From Streptomyces sp. NBC_01788 (lineage in GTDB: Bacteria > Actinomycetota > Actinomycetes > Streptomycetales > Streptomycetaceae), in assembly GCF_035917575.1 (NCBI RefSeq), contig NZ_CP109090.1:124001-188000 (forward strand): a DNA stretch of 64,000 nucleotides, in the 5' to 3' direction. How positions within the stretch are numbered: the first letter of the stretch is position 1; each line of letters begins with the position of its first letter. The notes under the pieces were generated by a model. That model saw nothing but the letters and a program-made list of their open reading frames with translations. It had not been told where the DNA came from and did not search any database. Below are positions 7,994-17,032 of the stretch, one piece after another. Both the position numbers and the translations under genes were made by a program.

Positions 7994-8520
7994 TACTCCA
8001 GCAGCGTTTCGCTACCTGGCCTGGTCAGAGGCGTCGTCCGGAGTGTAGTTGGCTGGTGGTGCGTCAGGGGCGGTCTTGCCGGACCGCCCCTCCAAGGAGT
8101 GGACCGGGAAGATGGCTGGGCGCTGATATGGACAGCCTCTCGGCGTGATCGACGAACATGCGGACGCAATCTGGGAACGAGAACTCGGCGATCTCTTCCT
8201 CTGCATCGGCCACCGGTTTGGCCGTGCCGACCTACGGCGCCGGATGCGGGACTGTGTGCGGGGCCTGCTCGCCCCTGTCGGCCGCAAGAACGGCTGGCAG
8301 CTGGCCGAGTTCGCCGGGCATCGCACCCCCGACGGCCTCCAGCGGTTGCTGAACGGGGCGGCCTGGGACGCCGACGACGCCCGCCACTGTCACTACCTGC
8401 GGCTGTGTCGCACGATCGAGGGGCGGTCTCCGTGAGACCGCCCCGGGTCGTCCCGTGTCCCGCTACACTCCAGCCGCCCGATGAAACCCGCAGGTCAGAC
8501 AGCAAAATCCTGCTGGAGTA
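7994..8520 (+). mobile_element. Internally deleted IS701-type element
   Basis: The terminal 30 bp (7994-8023 and 8491-8520) form an imperfect inverted repeat with about 24 matches, starting TACTCCAGCAG. Inside is only the N-terminal part of an IS701-like transposase. With ends retained and catalytic part deleted, this is a 527-bp non-autonomous derivative that could be moved only by a related transposase. No clean target duplication was found (CAAG left, TTAG right). Confidence 0.55.
8145..8435 (+). pseudogene. IS701-family transposase, N-terminal fragment
   Basis: The 96-residue frame reads IGHRFGRADLRRRMRDCVRG, then VGRKNGWQLAEFAGHRTPDG and RLLNGAAWDADDARH, matching the conserved start of IS701/IS5-related DDE transposases (KNGWxLAExAG, LLxxAxWD). 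The catalytic domain is absent and the frame runs into unrelated residues after about residue 80. Confidence 0.7.
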
Positions 8521-8555
8521 TTAGGTGTGCCGTCTCATGACATGGTTCCTCGCTG

Positions 8556-9545
8556 TCAGGCTTGGCGGGCGTAGGACGTGAGGCGATCGGCGAGTTCGAT
8601 GACGAGGTCGCGCAGTTCAGCGGGGCGCTCGATGACGAACGGCCGGTCGAGTGAGGCGAGTACCGGAGGCAACCAGTCGAGCCGCTCCGCCCGCAGCTCG
8701 ACGCGCAGCCAGCGCTCGGTTGCCCGGTCCTCGCCTGCCGCTGGCTCGTGCTCCTCCAGGCTCGCGACGCTGGCGGGAAGGTGGGCGCGGATCTGCTCGA
8801 CCGTCCCGTGGATCCGCAAGGTCACCTCATGCTGGTACTCAGCCGTGGCGAAGCCTGACAATACGCGCTGTGCCGGACCGGGACCCGCCGGCGCTTCGAA
8901 TGAACCGGGCAGGGTCCGCGCGTCTGCGATGCGATCGAGCCGGAAGGTTCGGTCCTCGCCGATCCGGGCGTCCTTGCCCGTGACGTACCACCGGCCCGAA
9001 TGGGCGACGATCCCGTACGCGTGCAGCGTGCGTTCGCTCCGCCGTCCGTTGCGGTCGGTGTAGCGGATCGAGACCGGTCGGCGGTGGCGCACCGCATCGG
9101 CGATGGTGAGCAGGACCCCGGCGTCCGGGGTGTCGAACTCTCCGGGCTGTTCCGTGAAGGCGAGGGATTCCAGGAGTGTGTCGAGCCGGCGGGCGAGGTG
9201 CTTGGGCAGCACCCTCCGGATCTTCGCCGATGCCGTCTCGTTCGCCGTGTGCTGCGTCGTTGTCAGCCCTGCTCGGCGGCCGGCGACCAGGCCGAGCAGC
9301 ACGGCCAGCGCCTCGTCGTCGCTGAGCATGAGCGGAGGCAAGCGGTACCCGGGGGCGAGCCGGTACCCGCCGTAGCGGCCGCGCACCGATTCCACGGGCA
9401 CGTCGAGGTCGATCAGCTGGTCCACATACCGCCGCACGGTGCGCCCTTCGACGCCGAGCCGGTCGGCGAGTTCGGCCACCGTCCGGGTGCCGCCCGACTG
9501 CAGCAGCTCCAGGAGTGTCAGCACGCGGCCGGTGGGTCGAGGCAT
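8556..9545 (-). CDS. HTH and WYL-domain transcriptional regulator
   Basis: The 329-residue protein starts with a winged-helix HTH (VAELADRLGVEGRTVRRYVD, about residues 18-40) and has a WYL-type domain in the middle (RYTDRNGRRSERTLHAYG, then HSGRWYVTGKD at about 185) and a C-terminal WCX region. This is the YafY/PafC class of ligand-sensing regulators. The ATG at 9545 faces the VOC gene at 9639 across 93 bp, so the VOC gene is a likely target. The frame is intact. Confidence 0.88.
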   Translation of the reverse strand: MPRPTGRVLTLLELLQSGGTRTVAELADRLGVEGRTVRRYVDQLIDLDVPVESVRGRYGGYRLAPGYRLPPLMLSDDEALAVLLGLVAGRRAGLTTTQHTANETASAKIRRVLPKHLARRLDTLLESLAFTEQPGEFDTPDAGVLLTIADAVRHRRPVSIRYTDRNGRRSERTLHAYGIVAHSGRWYVTGKDARIGEDRTFRLDRIADARTLPGSFEAPAGPGPAQRVLSGFATAEYQHEVTLRIHGTVEQIRAHLPASVASLEEHEPAAGEDRATERWLRVELRAERLDWLPPVLASLDRPFVIERPAELRDLVIELADRLTSYARQA

Positions 9546-9638
9546 GTTCGCAGCCTAACGCGAATACGGGACCGATTCTGTCCACTATTTCTCCTAGCCT
9601 GCGACGTGCACCCCTCCAGCACAGCCAAGGAGATCACC

Positions 9639-10037
9639 ATGGACTTCGTCTCGATCCGCATCATCACCAGCGACGTAGCGCGCCTCGTCGAGTTCTACGA
9701 GCAAGCCACAGGGGCGCGGGCGACGTGGGTCACCGAGGACTTCGCCGAACTCAAGACCGCGGGCGCCACCCTCGCGATCGCCGGCACCCGCACCGTCCCG
9801 CTGTTCGCCCCGGGATCTGCCCGCCCGGCGGACAACCACAGTGTGATCACTGAGTTCCTCGTCGACGACGTGGACCGCGTTCACCAGAACCTGACCGGCT
9901 TCGTCACCGACTTCGTCAACGAGCCCACCACGATGCCCTGGGGCAACCGGTCGCTGCTGTTCCGCGACCCCGACGGCAACCTCGTCAACTTTTTCACCCC
10001 CGTCACCCCGGCGGCTATCGAAAAGTTCGCACGCTGA
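9639..10037 (+). CDS. VOC (glyoxalase/bleomycin-resistance) family protein
   Basis: The 132-residue product has the paired beta-alpha-beta-beta-beta modules of the vicinal oxygen chelate superfamily: MDFVSIRIITSDVARLVEFY at the start and NRSLLFRDPDGNLVNFF near the end, with the C-terminal metal-ligand Asn/Glu region DPDGN. The ATG is preceded by AAGGAG at suitable spacing. The substrate cannot be read from sequence. The divergent WYL regulator probably controls it, and a strong terminator follows. Confidence 0.85.
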   Translation: MDFVSIRIITSDVARLVEFYEQATGARATWVTEDFAELKTAGATLAIAGTRTVPLFAPGSARPADNHSVITEFLVDDVDRVHQNLTGFVTDFVNEPTTMPWGNRSLLFRDPDGNLVNFFTPVTPAAIEKFAR

Positions 10038-10059
10038 CGCCACACACAGCCGCTCACGC

Positions 10060-10085
10060 GGGAGCCCTGGGACCCCAGGGCTCCC
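10060..10085 (+). terminator. Hairpin terminator after the VOC gene
   Basis: An 11-bp perfect stem (GGGAGCCCTGG at 10060-10070 with its complement at 10075-10085) closes on GACC, 22 bp after the VOC stop. Confidence 0.8.
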
Positions 10086-10119
10086 GGTGTACGCGGCCGC
10101 CGAGTTCGGGAGCGCCACC

Positions 10120-11213
10120 AGCAGGGGGCACGGGAACGCACCGCTGACTCCCGGAAGGACGTCTGCGTTTGTGTCTGCGGATCGACGCCGGACGCCCGAT
10201 CGCGCACGTGGCTGCGGAAGCCGGGATCTCCCGCCGCTGCCTGGCCAAGCGGTACGCCCGCTGGCGGGCGCACGGTGAGAACGGACTGCTCGACCGCTCC
10301 TCCCGCCCCGCTACCAGCCCCGCCCGCACCCCCGAGGACATCGCTGGCCTGGTGGAGGCGCTGCGGCGGCAGACCAAGCACGGGCCGGCCCGGCTCGCCG
10401 CCGACCTGCAGCGGCTGCACGGCGTCACACTCGCGCCGGCGACCGTTCACCCCATCCTGGTGAGGCGAGGACTCAACCGGCTCCGGGACCTCGATCCACC
10501 GACTGGCGAGCAGTTGCGCGAGGTCATCCGCTACGAGCACGACCGGGTCGGCGACCTGGTCCACGTCGACGTCAAGAAGCTCGGACGTATCCCGACCGGC
10601 GGCGGCTGGCGGATGCACGGCGTCGGCACCGAGTCCGCCCGCGCCTCCAAACGCACCGGTCCCGGCACCGGCAAGGTCGGATACACGTACCTGCATTCGG
10701 CGCTCGACGACCACTCCCGGCTGGCCTACACCGAGGCCCTGGACGATGAGAAGGCCGTCACCGCGGTCGCCTTCTGGCACCGGGCCGTTGCCTTCTTCGC
10801 CGCCCACGGCATCACACCAATCCGCCGCTGCCTCACCGACAATGGCGCGTGCTACCGGTCTACAACCTGGGCTGACGCGCTCGCCGCGACCGGTGCGAAG
10901 CACAAGCGGACCAGGCCGTACACGCCGCGCACGAACGGAAAGGTGGAGAGGTGTAACGGGACGCTCTCCCGTGAGTGGGCATACGTCCGCGACTAACACA
11001 ACCGAGCGTGAACGACGCGTCGCGCTCGCGCAGTTCGTGAACTACTACAACCACGAGCGGCCGCACGTTGCGCCCGGCGGCCGACCGCCCATCAGCCGGA
11101 CCGCCGGGAGCGACTACCGGATCGTCTTTGACCAGCCGCCCGAACCACTCGCGGACATCCCGCAGCAGCTCACCTTCGAGGACTTCGTTAACCAAGGTCC
11201 CGAGACACCACAC
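10120..11213 (+). pseudogene. IS481-family transposase, frameshifted
   Basis: The bulk (10169-10996) reads as an IS481-type protein: HTH with VAAEAGISRRCLAKRYARW, then the rve-type catalytic core with LVHVDVKK, YLHSALDDHSRLAY, CLTDNGACYRS and RTNGKVERCNGTL. The N-terminal HGNAPLTP lies in another frame (indel near 10155), and a further shift near 10990 puts the C-terminal FVNYYNHERPHVAPGGRPP in a different frame. All catalytic acids can be seen, but the gene is broken at both ends. Confidence 0.8.
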
Positions 11214-12060
11214 CTAGCGGCGTTCGATCTCCGCCTTCAGGGCGACGAGGTTCTCCGGCTCCTCCTGCTTGCCCAGCGGCGAGACCTTGGTCCACGACTC
11301 GCCGTGCTTCTTGACGATGTCTACCCAGCCCGTGGTGCCAGGCTCCAGCGCGGTGTCGAAGCGGGTCAGCGCCTCCCGCAACCGCACGTGAAGGGCCCCG
11401 ATGAACTTCTCCGGGTCCTGCGGCTGGCGGATCGCGTCGTAGTGCACATCGCGGTGCTGCTCGAAGTCCGGCGGCAGATCGTCCTCCGGGTTCCGCCACC
11501 GGTTCGCCCCCGGCACCCAGATCTCCCGCCGCCGCAGCGCGTCCCGCAAGCTGACCAGCACGCACAGCTCGCACGGGATGCGCTCGACCCGCCCGTGCTC
11601 GTCCACGACCGCCTTGCGCCACTCCTCGCGCACCACCCCGCCCAGCGGAGCCTCCTCCGCCTCGTCGAAGAACGCGCCCTCCTTGGCAATGGGCTGGTCC
11701 AGGCACCGCTTGAGTAGATCGATGGCGTCCATCACCGGCCTGTAGGCGGTGTTGTTGCACTTCAGCTCCAGCGCGTTCAGCAGCGGCGAGAGCATCCGTC
11801 GCCAGTGGTTGGAGTACGACGAGCGCAACACCGTGCGCACCCGGGCCCGGTAGCGGGCCTCGTTCGCCGCGGCCTCCGCCGCCAACGCCTTCAGCGTGGT
11901 CCCCCCAGCCACCGGATAGATCACCCTGCGGACCGTGCCGCCCGGCTCTGCGACCGCCGCCTCCGCCTACCGCAGCCGGATGCCCTCCTTGCCGCGGACC
12001 CGCTTGAGCTCCTTGTTGAACTCTCCCTCGACACCCGAAGCCGTGGTCGAAGCCCTTGAG
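11214..12060 (-). pseudogene. Tn3-family transposase (TnpA), internal fragment
   Basis: The 236-residue frame contains ALELKCNNTAYRPVMDAIDL, the diagnostic ALRRREIWVPGANRWRNPED and LVALKAEIERR of Tn3-type transposases. Upstream in the same frame, past a TAG stop near 11955, the sequence FNKELKRVRGKEGIRLR is still recognisable. The N-terminal part and the whole DDE catalytic C-terminus are missing; the 3' break coincides with the end of the IS481 remnant. Confidence 0.75.
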
Positions 12061-12110
12061 CACGGGTTCCAGTTCGGCGGCGGCGCAGCAGCCCAGCACG
12101 TTGAAGTCCG

Positions 12111-12270
12111 GTGGCCGCGGGCCTGGCCCTGGGTGGTGTCGTGCACGCCGTCGACCGCGAAGAGGCGCCGGCCGGAGCTCCGGTGCTGCCGCTGGACGCA
12201 GCCGAGCAGCCGGGTGTCCGGCTGTGCTCGCTGTGTTACAGCTTCACCCCGTCCGTCCCGGCCGGCGGGT
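12111..12270 (+). pseudogene. DUF6233-like C-terminal fragment
   Basis: The frame reads GVVHAVDREEAPAGAPVLPL then PGVRLCSLC, closely resembling the fragment on the opposite strand at 13173-13325 (EEAPQGAPLL, PGTRLCTLC). Both look like the C-terminal CxxC part of small Streptomyces proteins. The rest is missing. The family assignment is tentative. Confidence 0.3.
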
Positions 12271-12275
12271 TTGGG

Positions 12276-12612
12276 AGCCGCTGTGACCGTTCATGTCGGT
12301 CGCGGTGTAGCCGGGGTCGGCGGCGTTGACGCGGATGCCCTTGAGTCCCTTGGCGTACTGCGTGGTCAACATCGTCAGTGCCGCCTTCGAAGAGGCGTAC
12401 AGCGGCACGATGACCTGCGACTCGGGCCAGCCGGGGTCGTGGGTGAGGGCGAGAGGCCCCATACCGCTGCTGACGTTGACGATGACGGGATCATCCGAGC
12501 GGCGCAGCAGCGGCAGGAAGGCGGTGGTGGTGCGGATGACACCGATGATGTTGACGTCGAGGACGGCGACGTCGGCGGCGGTGAGGTCGCTGGGATCGCC
12601 GGCGGGTCCCTG
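12276..12612 (-). pseudogene. Short-chain dehydrogenase, internal fragment
   Basis: The minus-strand frame reads VLDVNIIGVIRTTTAFLPLL, VIVNVSSGMG, YASSKAALTMLTTQYAK (Tyr and Lys of the catalytic YxxxK) and NAADPGYTATDMNGHSG. The Rossmann N-terminus (GxxxGxG) and the last 30 residues are absent. It resembles the intact SDR at 29516-30259 but is clearly a different gene. Confidence 0.7.
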
Positions 12613-12812
12613 CACCCCGCTTGGCCGCGCTGATCCGAGCGCCAGGAGCAGGAGCTCCGCCGCAGGAAGCCGAACAGGCCGCGCAGAAGGCCGGCGGCTG
12701 GCTCTCCCGCTTCCGCACCTGACCCGGGCACGCCTTCCGCCGACGGCGCGGGCAAGCCCAAGATGCTCCTGGGCAAGCCCGCGTTGTCGGTGCCGGCTGG
12801 AAGGCTGGTGCG

Positions 12813-12905
12813 GATGAACGGTGATGAGCAGCTGCTGCGCGGCCGGGTCTACGGCGCGGACCACGACGCCCCAACCCCGGCCCGCTCCCGCACCGGACGC
12901 CACGC
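12813..12905 (+). repeat. Repeat unit shared with 55225-55318
   Basis: This segment is close to the reverse complement of 55225-55318, about 90% identical over 75 bp by eye. It contains a frame reading MNGDEQLLRGRVYGADHDAP, conserved at the other copy as LNGDEQLLNGRVYGAEHDAP. Conservation at the protein level suggests a decayed coding repeat. Confidence 0.6.
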
Positions 12906-13105
12906 TCATAGGCGGGCCGCTGGACGGCCTGCTGCTCGACATCACGGACTGGCGGCCGGAGGAGATCTACGACGGCGCCGCCCTGTCCACCGAACTGTCG
13001 CGGTGGCCCGGCGGCCGCGCCCTGTACGACCCGCACCCCGGCGAGCCGCGCACACCCGGCCCTGGGGTGATGTGCCCCTTCTACTACTCCGGCGACACAC
13101 CCTGA
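12821..13105 (+). CDS. Hypothetical protein
   Basis: The 94-residue frame contains DATLIGGPLDGLLLDITDW, EEIYDGAALSTEL and CPFYYSGDTP, a pattern that looks like a genuine small Streptomyces protein with alternating strands. Its first 25 residues overlap the repeat shared with 55 kb in a different frame, so the true start is uncertain. Function is unknown. A start inside the frame around 12885 is also possible. Confidence 0.4.
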   Translation: MMSSCCAAGSTARTTTPQPRPAPAPDATLIGGPLDGLLLDITDWRPEEIYDGAALSTELSRWPGGRALYDPHPGEPRTPGPGVMCPFYYSGDTP

Positions 13106-13172
13106 CCACGAGGCCGACCATCAGCCCGACCACGGCACCGGCCACCCCGACCATAGGCCCGACCACGGCAGG

Positions 13173-13325
13173 TCAGGAGTCGGTGATGTGGTCGAACCCG
13201 CTCAGCGCCGGCCTCAGCTCCAGCGTGCAGCCGCACAGCGTGCACAGCCGCGTCCCCGGATTCTCCGCGACGTTCAAGGCGTGCTCCACATCGAGCAGGG
13301 GAGCGCCCTGCGGCGCCTCCTCGCT
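13173..13325 (-). pseudogene. DUF6233-like C-terminal fragment
   Basis: The frame encodes EEAPQGAPLLDVEHALNVAE, then PGTRLCTLCGCTLELRPAL and stops at 13173. It is the better preserved relative of the fragment at 12111-12270. The sequence upstream of about 13325 is unrelated, so the N-terminal part is lost. Confidence 0.35.
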
Positions 13326-13330
13326 GTCCG

Positions 13331-13645
13331 GTGACCGGCCGGGCCCCGAGCGTGCTCGCCCTCGCCACCAGCCTCGGCCTCGCCAACACCACCTTCCGCC
13401 GCAACTTCCCCGACGTCTGCGCCCAGCTGGCCGCCTCCCCTCCAACGCCAGGCAGCACGAACGGCGCCGACGCCTACACCGGGCTGAAGACCGGCAACGC
13501 GCGACTGCGGCGCGACAAACGCGAGCTCGCCGCGCAGACGGAGGTCGCTATCGCCGCCATCCAAGGCCTGAGCATCGACAACGAGCACCTGCGCGCCGCC
13601 CTCCACGAGGCCCGCGCCGTCACCGCGCTGCCCCGCCGCCGCTGA
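13331..13645 (+). CDS. Small HTH/coiled-coil protein
   Basis: The 104-residue product has an N-terminal helix-turn-helix-like stretch (VLALATSLGLANTTFRRNF, residues 8-26) and a C-terminal heptad-rich region (NARLRRDKRELAAQTEVAIA onward). Similar small proteins often accompany recombinases in Streptomyces mobile DNA. The start is a GTG at 13331 placed just before the HTH. No partner recombinase is next to it. Role unknown. Confidence 0.5.
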   Translation: MTGRAPSVLALATSLGLANTTFRRNFPDVCAQLAASPPTPGSTNGADAYTGLKTGNARLRRDKRELAAQTEVAIAAIQGLSIDNEHLRAALHEARAVTALPRRR

Positions 13646-13715
13646 CCACCCGATCCGGCTGGGCGGCGACTGCGGTAAGCGCGGGCCACCACGCGCCCAC
13701 GGACGCTGCACTTCG

Positions 13716-14327
13716 TTACAGGGCTCCCCGGCCGGTGGGCGGGGTGCGTGGCCGCAGTCTCTCTCCCTGGGGCCCGAACATGATCAGGTACTCGACCGGC
13801 CCGCCGGGGCCGGCGTTCGTGACTCCGTGGGGGTTGCGGGTGTCGAACTCGGCGACGTCGCCGGCGGTCAGGATGAGGTCCTGCTTTCCGAGTGCGAGCC
13901 ACAGCCGCCCGTACAGGACGCACAGCCATTCGTAGCCGTCGTGGGAGATCTGCCGTGGCCGCGTGGGCGGTTCCTCGACGGCGGGCAGGACGTGTTTGTG
14001 GGCGTGCAGGCCGCCAACGTACGGGGTCAGCGGCAGCACCCCCTTGTTGTCGCCGAAACGCTGCAGCGCGATGGCGCGCGGCTCGACGGGGGCGGGCGCG
14101 GGGGCAGTGCCGGCCAGCTCGTCCAGAGAGATGCCGTACTCCGTGGCCAGTTGCAGCACCACCTCCAGGGTGGGCTTGCGTCGGCCGGTCTCGATCCGTG
14201 ACAGCGTGCTCGGCGAGATGCCGGTCGCACAGCTGACGCCGGTGAGCGTGGCGCCGTGCCGCTCGCGCGCGGCCCGCAACCGTGGGCCCATCGCCGCCAG
14301 CGTCTCGGCTGTGCCGTCGTCCGTCAC
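13716..14327 (-). CDS. XRE-type HTH and cupin regulator
   Basis: The 203-residue protein has an N-terminal Cro/CI HTH (LRAARERHGATLTGVSCATG, ISPSTLSRIETGRRKPTLE, about residues 16-60) and a C-terminal cupin barrel (ISHDGYEWLCVLYGRLWLAL, LTAGDVAEFDTRNPHGV). Such proteins sense a small ligand in the cupin and repress nearby genes. The GTG at 14327 is preceded by GAAGGGAG. It faces the epoxide hydrolase gene across 139 bp, its likely target. Confidence 0.85.
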   Translation of the reverse strand: MTDDGTAETLAAMGPRLRAARERHGATLTGVSCATGISPSTLSRIETGRRKPTLEVVLQLATEYGISLDELAGTAPAPAPVEPRAIALQRFGDNKGVLPLTPYVGGLHAHKHVLPAVEEPPTRPRQISHDGYEWLCVLYGRLWLALGKQDLILTAGDVAEFDTRNPHGVTNAGPGGPVEYLIMFGPQGERLRPRTPPTGRGAL

Positions 14328-14466
14328 TCTTGCTCCCTTCTCACCGGCCGTGCCGCCCAGCTCTGTCCTGCAAGTTTGCCCGAATGGCAACGCTAGTCGC
14401 GTCGGGGGGCCGTCGCGCCGCATGATCGATGTGTACCCGCGCCACCCGCGAACCGAGGAGAAACCC

Positions 14467-15456
14467 ATGCAGCCCGAGCCGTCCGCCGAACTCCGCCACC
14501 GCACCATCGAGGCCCCCGCCGGCCGGCTGCACCTGGTCGAGCAGGGCACCGGCCCGCTGATCCTGCTCGTGCACGGCTTCCCCGAGTCCTGGTACTCCTG
14601 GCGGCTGCAGCTCCCGGCCCTCGCCGCGGCCGGATACCGGGCCGTGGCCATCGACGTGCGCGGCTACGGCCGCTCCTCCAAGCCCGCCGCGACCGACGCC
14701 TACCGGATGCTCGACCTGGTGGAGGACAACCTCGCCGTCGTCCGCGCCCTCGGCGAGGAGAACGCGGTGGTCGTCGGCCACGACTGGGGCTCCAACATCG
14801 CGGCCACCTCCGCCCTGCTCCACCCCGAGGTCTTCAGCGCCGTCGCCCTGCTGAGCGTCCCCTACGCGCCGCCCGGTGGCCCCCGCCCCACCGACATCTT
14901 CGGCCAGATCGGCGGCCCCGAGCAGGAGTTCTACGTCTCCTATTTCCAGGAGCCCGGCCGCGCCGAGGCGGAGATCGAGCCCGACGTCCGGGGCTGGCTC
15001 ACGGGCTTCTACGCGGCGCTGTCCGCCGACACCATGCCCGCCCAGGGCGAGCCCGACCCGCACTTCGTGACCCGCGGCGGCGGCCGGCTGCGCGACCGCT
15101 TCCCCGCGGGCAAGCTCCCCGCCTGGCTGACCGAGGACGACCTCGACGTCTACGCCGGGGAGTTCGAGCGCACCGGCCTGACCGGCGCCCTCAACCGCTA
15201 CCGCAACATGGACCGCGACTGGGAGGACCTCGCCCCCCACCGCGGCGCCCCGATCAAGCAGCCGTCCCTGTTCATCGGCGGCACCCTGGACGCCTCCACC
15301 ACCTGGATGGCGGACGCGATCGACGCCTACCCCGTCACTCTTCCCGCGCTGTCCGCCTCCCACCTCCTGGAGGGCTGCGGCCACTGGATCCAGCAGGAGC
15401 GCCCCGAGGAGGTCAACCGCCTGCTGACCGACTGGCTCGCCACCCTCCAGGGCTGA
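14467..15456 (+). CDS. Alpha/beta-hydrolase, epoxide-hydrolase type
   Basis: The 329-residue protein has the oxyanion-hole motif HGFPESWYSW (about residue 37), the nucleophile elbow GHDWG (Asp nucleophile, about residue 107), a cap domain, and a C-terminal catalytic His in EGCGHWIQQERP. The HGFPE and GHDWG pair is typical of soluble epoxide hydrolases. The cap Tyr residues that activate the epoxide are plausibly present but were not proven. The ATG at 14467 follows GAGGAG. The divergent XRE-cupin gene probably regulates it. Confidence 0.85.
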   Translation: MQPEPSAELRHRTIEAPAGRLHLVEQGTGPLILLVHGFPESWYSWRLQLPALAAAGYRAVAIDVRGYGRSSKPAATDAYRMLDLVEDNLAVVRALGEENAVVVGHDWGSNIAATSALLHPEVFSAVALLSVPYAPPGGPRPTDIFGQIGGPEQEFYVSYFQEPGRAEAEIEPDVRGWLTGFYAALSADTMPAQGEPDPHFVTRGGGRLRDRFPAGKLPAWLTEDDLDVYAGEFERTGLTGALNRYRNMDRDWEDLAPHRGAPIKQPSLFIGGTLDASTTWMADAIDAYPVTLPALSASHLLEGCGHWIQQERPEEVNRLLTDWLATLQG

Positions 15457-15677
15457 ACCGCCGTACACACCGGCGTCACCCGTGCGATCAGGCCCGGTGA
15501 CCTCGCCGCCCTGCTCGCACGAGTGACGGCCGGCCCGCCAGGACGTCCCTCAGCCCTCGTCCGGCGTGAGCGCACCGGCGTCGAGGCCGTGCGTGCGCGC
15601 AGCGGCCGGACGAAGTGCCCCCATCTCCCGGCCGCGTCACGGGCGACGCCCGCCCCGACTTCCCGATTGGTGCCGCA

Positions 15678-16167
15678 ATGCCTCTTTCCTCCTCGACTGA
15701 GGACCGCCCCGGACTGGATCCGCGGCGCTGGCTCGCGCTGACGGTGATCTCAGTGGCCACGCTGATGGTGGTGCTGGACGCCTCCATCATCAACCTCGCT
15801 CTCCCGCAGGCACAGTCGGATCTGGGCATCAGCGACGCGAACCGGCAGTGGGCGGTCACCGCCTATTCGCTGGCTTTCGGCGGCCTGCTGCTGCTCGGTG
15901 GCCGCATCGTCGACTTCGTGGGCCGCAAACGCGTCTTCCTCATCGGCCTGGTGGGGTTCGCGGCCGCCTCCATGATCTCCGGTATCGCCCCCACTGGCGC
16001 GGTTCTGTTCGCCGGACGGGCGCTGCAGGGCGTATTCGCCGCCCTCCTCGCCCCGGCGGCACTGTCCCTGATCGCGGTCACCTTCACCGACGCTCGTGAG
16101 CGAGCCAAGGCATTCGGCGTCTACGGTGCGTTGCAGGGCGCCGGCGGCGCCGTCGGTCTCATCATCG
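15678..16167 (+). pseudogene. DHA2-type MFS efflux transporter, truncated
   Basis: About 163 residues remain: a first helix with LMVVLDASIINLALP (motif of 14-TM drug antiporters), then GGRIVDFVGRKRVFLIGL (MFS motif A) and RALQGVFAALLAPAALSL. The frame is cut in helix 5 at VGLIIG by the left end of the IS6 element, and no continuation exists on the far side. The ATG at 15678 has a weak ribosome-binding site. Confidence 0.8.
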
Positions 16168-17032
16168 GGCGTTGTCACGTTGGCTGACCGGCCTGGGATG
16201 ATCTTGGAGTTGATCGGGCCGGGGAGGGGTTCGTTCGTGTCGTCCGTGTCGCCGTCGTACAAGGGCCACCGGTACCCGGTGGAGATCATCTCCCACTGCG
16301 TCTGGCTGTACTTCCGCTTCCCGCTCAGCTTCCGGGAGGTCGAGGAGTTGATGCTCGAGCGCGGTGTGCTCGTCTCGTACGAGACGATCCGGCGTTGGTG
16401 CGCGAAGTTCGGGCAGGTCTACGCCAACGCGCTGCGCCGACGCCGGCCCCGGCCCGGTGATAAGTGGCACCTGGACGAGGTCTCATCAAGATCAACGGAG
16501 AGCTGAAGTACCTGTGGCGGGCCGTCGATCAGAACGGGCAACGTCCTGGACATCCTCGTCCAGAACCGGCGCAACAAGGCCGCGGCCAGGCGCTTCTTCC
16601 GTCGGCTCCTCAAAGGAATCGGGGCCGTGCCGCGGGTGGTCGTCACCGACAAGCTCCGTTCCTACAGCGCGGCGCACCGCGAGATCATGCCCTCCGTCGA
16701 GCACCGGCAGTCGAAGTACCTCAACAACCGGGCGGAGAACAGCCACCAGCCCACCCGGCAGCGCGAACGAGCCATGAAGGGCTTCCGCTCCGTCGGCGGA
16801 GTCCAGCGGTTCCTGGCCGCGTTCAGCGGCATCTCACCGCACTTCCGCCCTCACCGCCACCTGATGACCGCCCCCGACCACCGCGCCGAGATGACCGTCC
16901 GCTTCGCGATCTGGGAGCAGATCACCGGCACCGCCGGCCTGCCCGCCACAGCCTGAGCGCGGAGCCGGAACCCGGCCCAGCACGCCCCGACGCCCCGCCA
17001 AGCACCAACACCCTCGACAACGTGACAACGCC
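16168..17032 (+). mobile_element. IS6-family insertion sequence
   Basis: Perfect 15-bp inverted repeats GGCGTTGTCACGTTG lie at 16168-16182 and, inverted, 17018-17032, giving an 865-bp element of normal IS6 size. The 8 bp on each side (CATCATCG and GCTCGGTG) do not match, and the flanking genes differ (MFS left, RHS right). This suggests that the flank was deleted by adjacent transposition or recombination between copies. Confidence 0.85.
16198..16956 (+). pseudogene. IS6-family transposase with two compensating indels
   Basis: The N-terminal part reads HRYPVEIISHCVWLYFRFPL and ends with DKWHLDEV (first catalytic Asp). A missing base near 16482 and an extra base near 16537 put about 55 bp out of frame (IKINGELKYLWRAVDQNG). 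The original frame then resumes with RVVVTDKLRSY (second Asp) and NNRAENSHQPTRQRER (Glu). Apart from these two indels the protein is complete, about 250 residues. Confidence 0.82.

Noticed and set aside
13963..14466. N-terminal extension of the epoxide hydrolase frame
   Set aside because: The extension is antisense to the XRE-cupin gene and Ser/Arg-rich; the ATG at 14467 has a proper ribosome-binding site and the family start.
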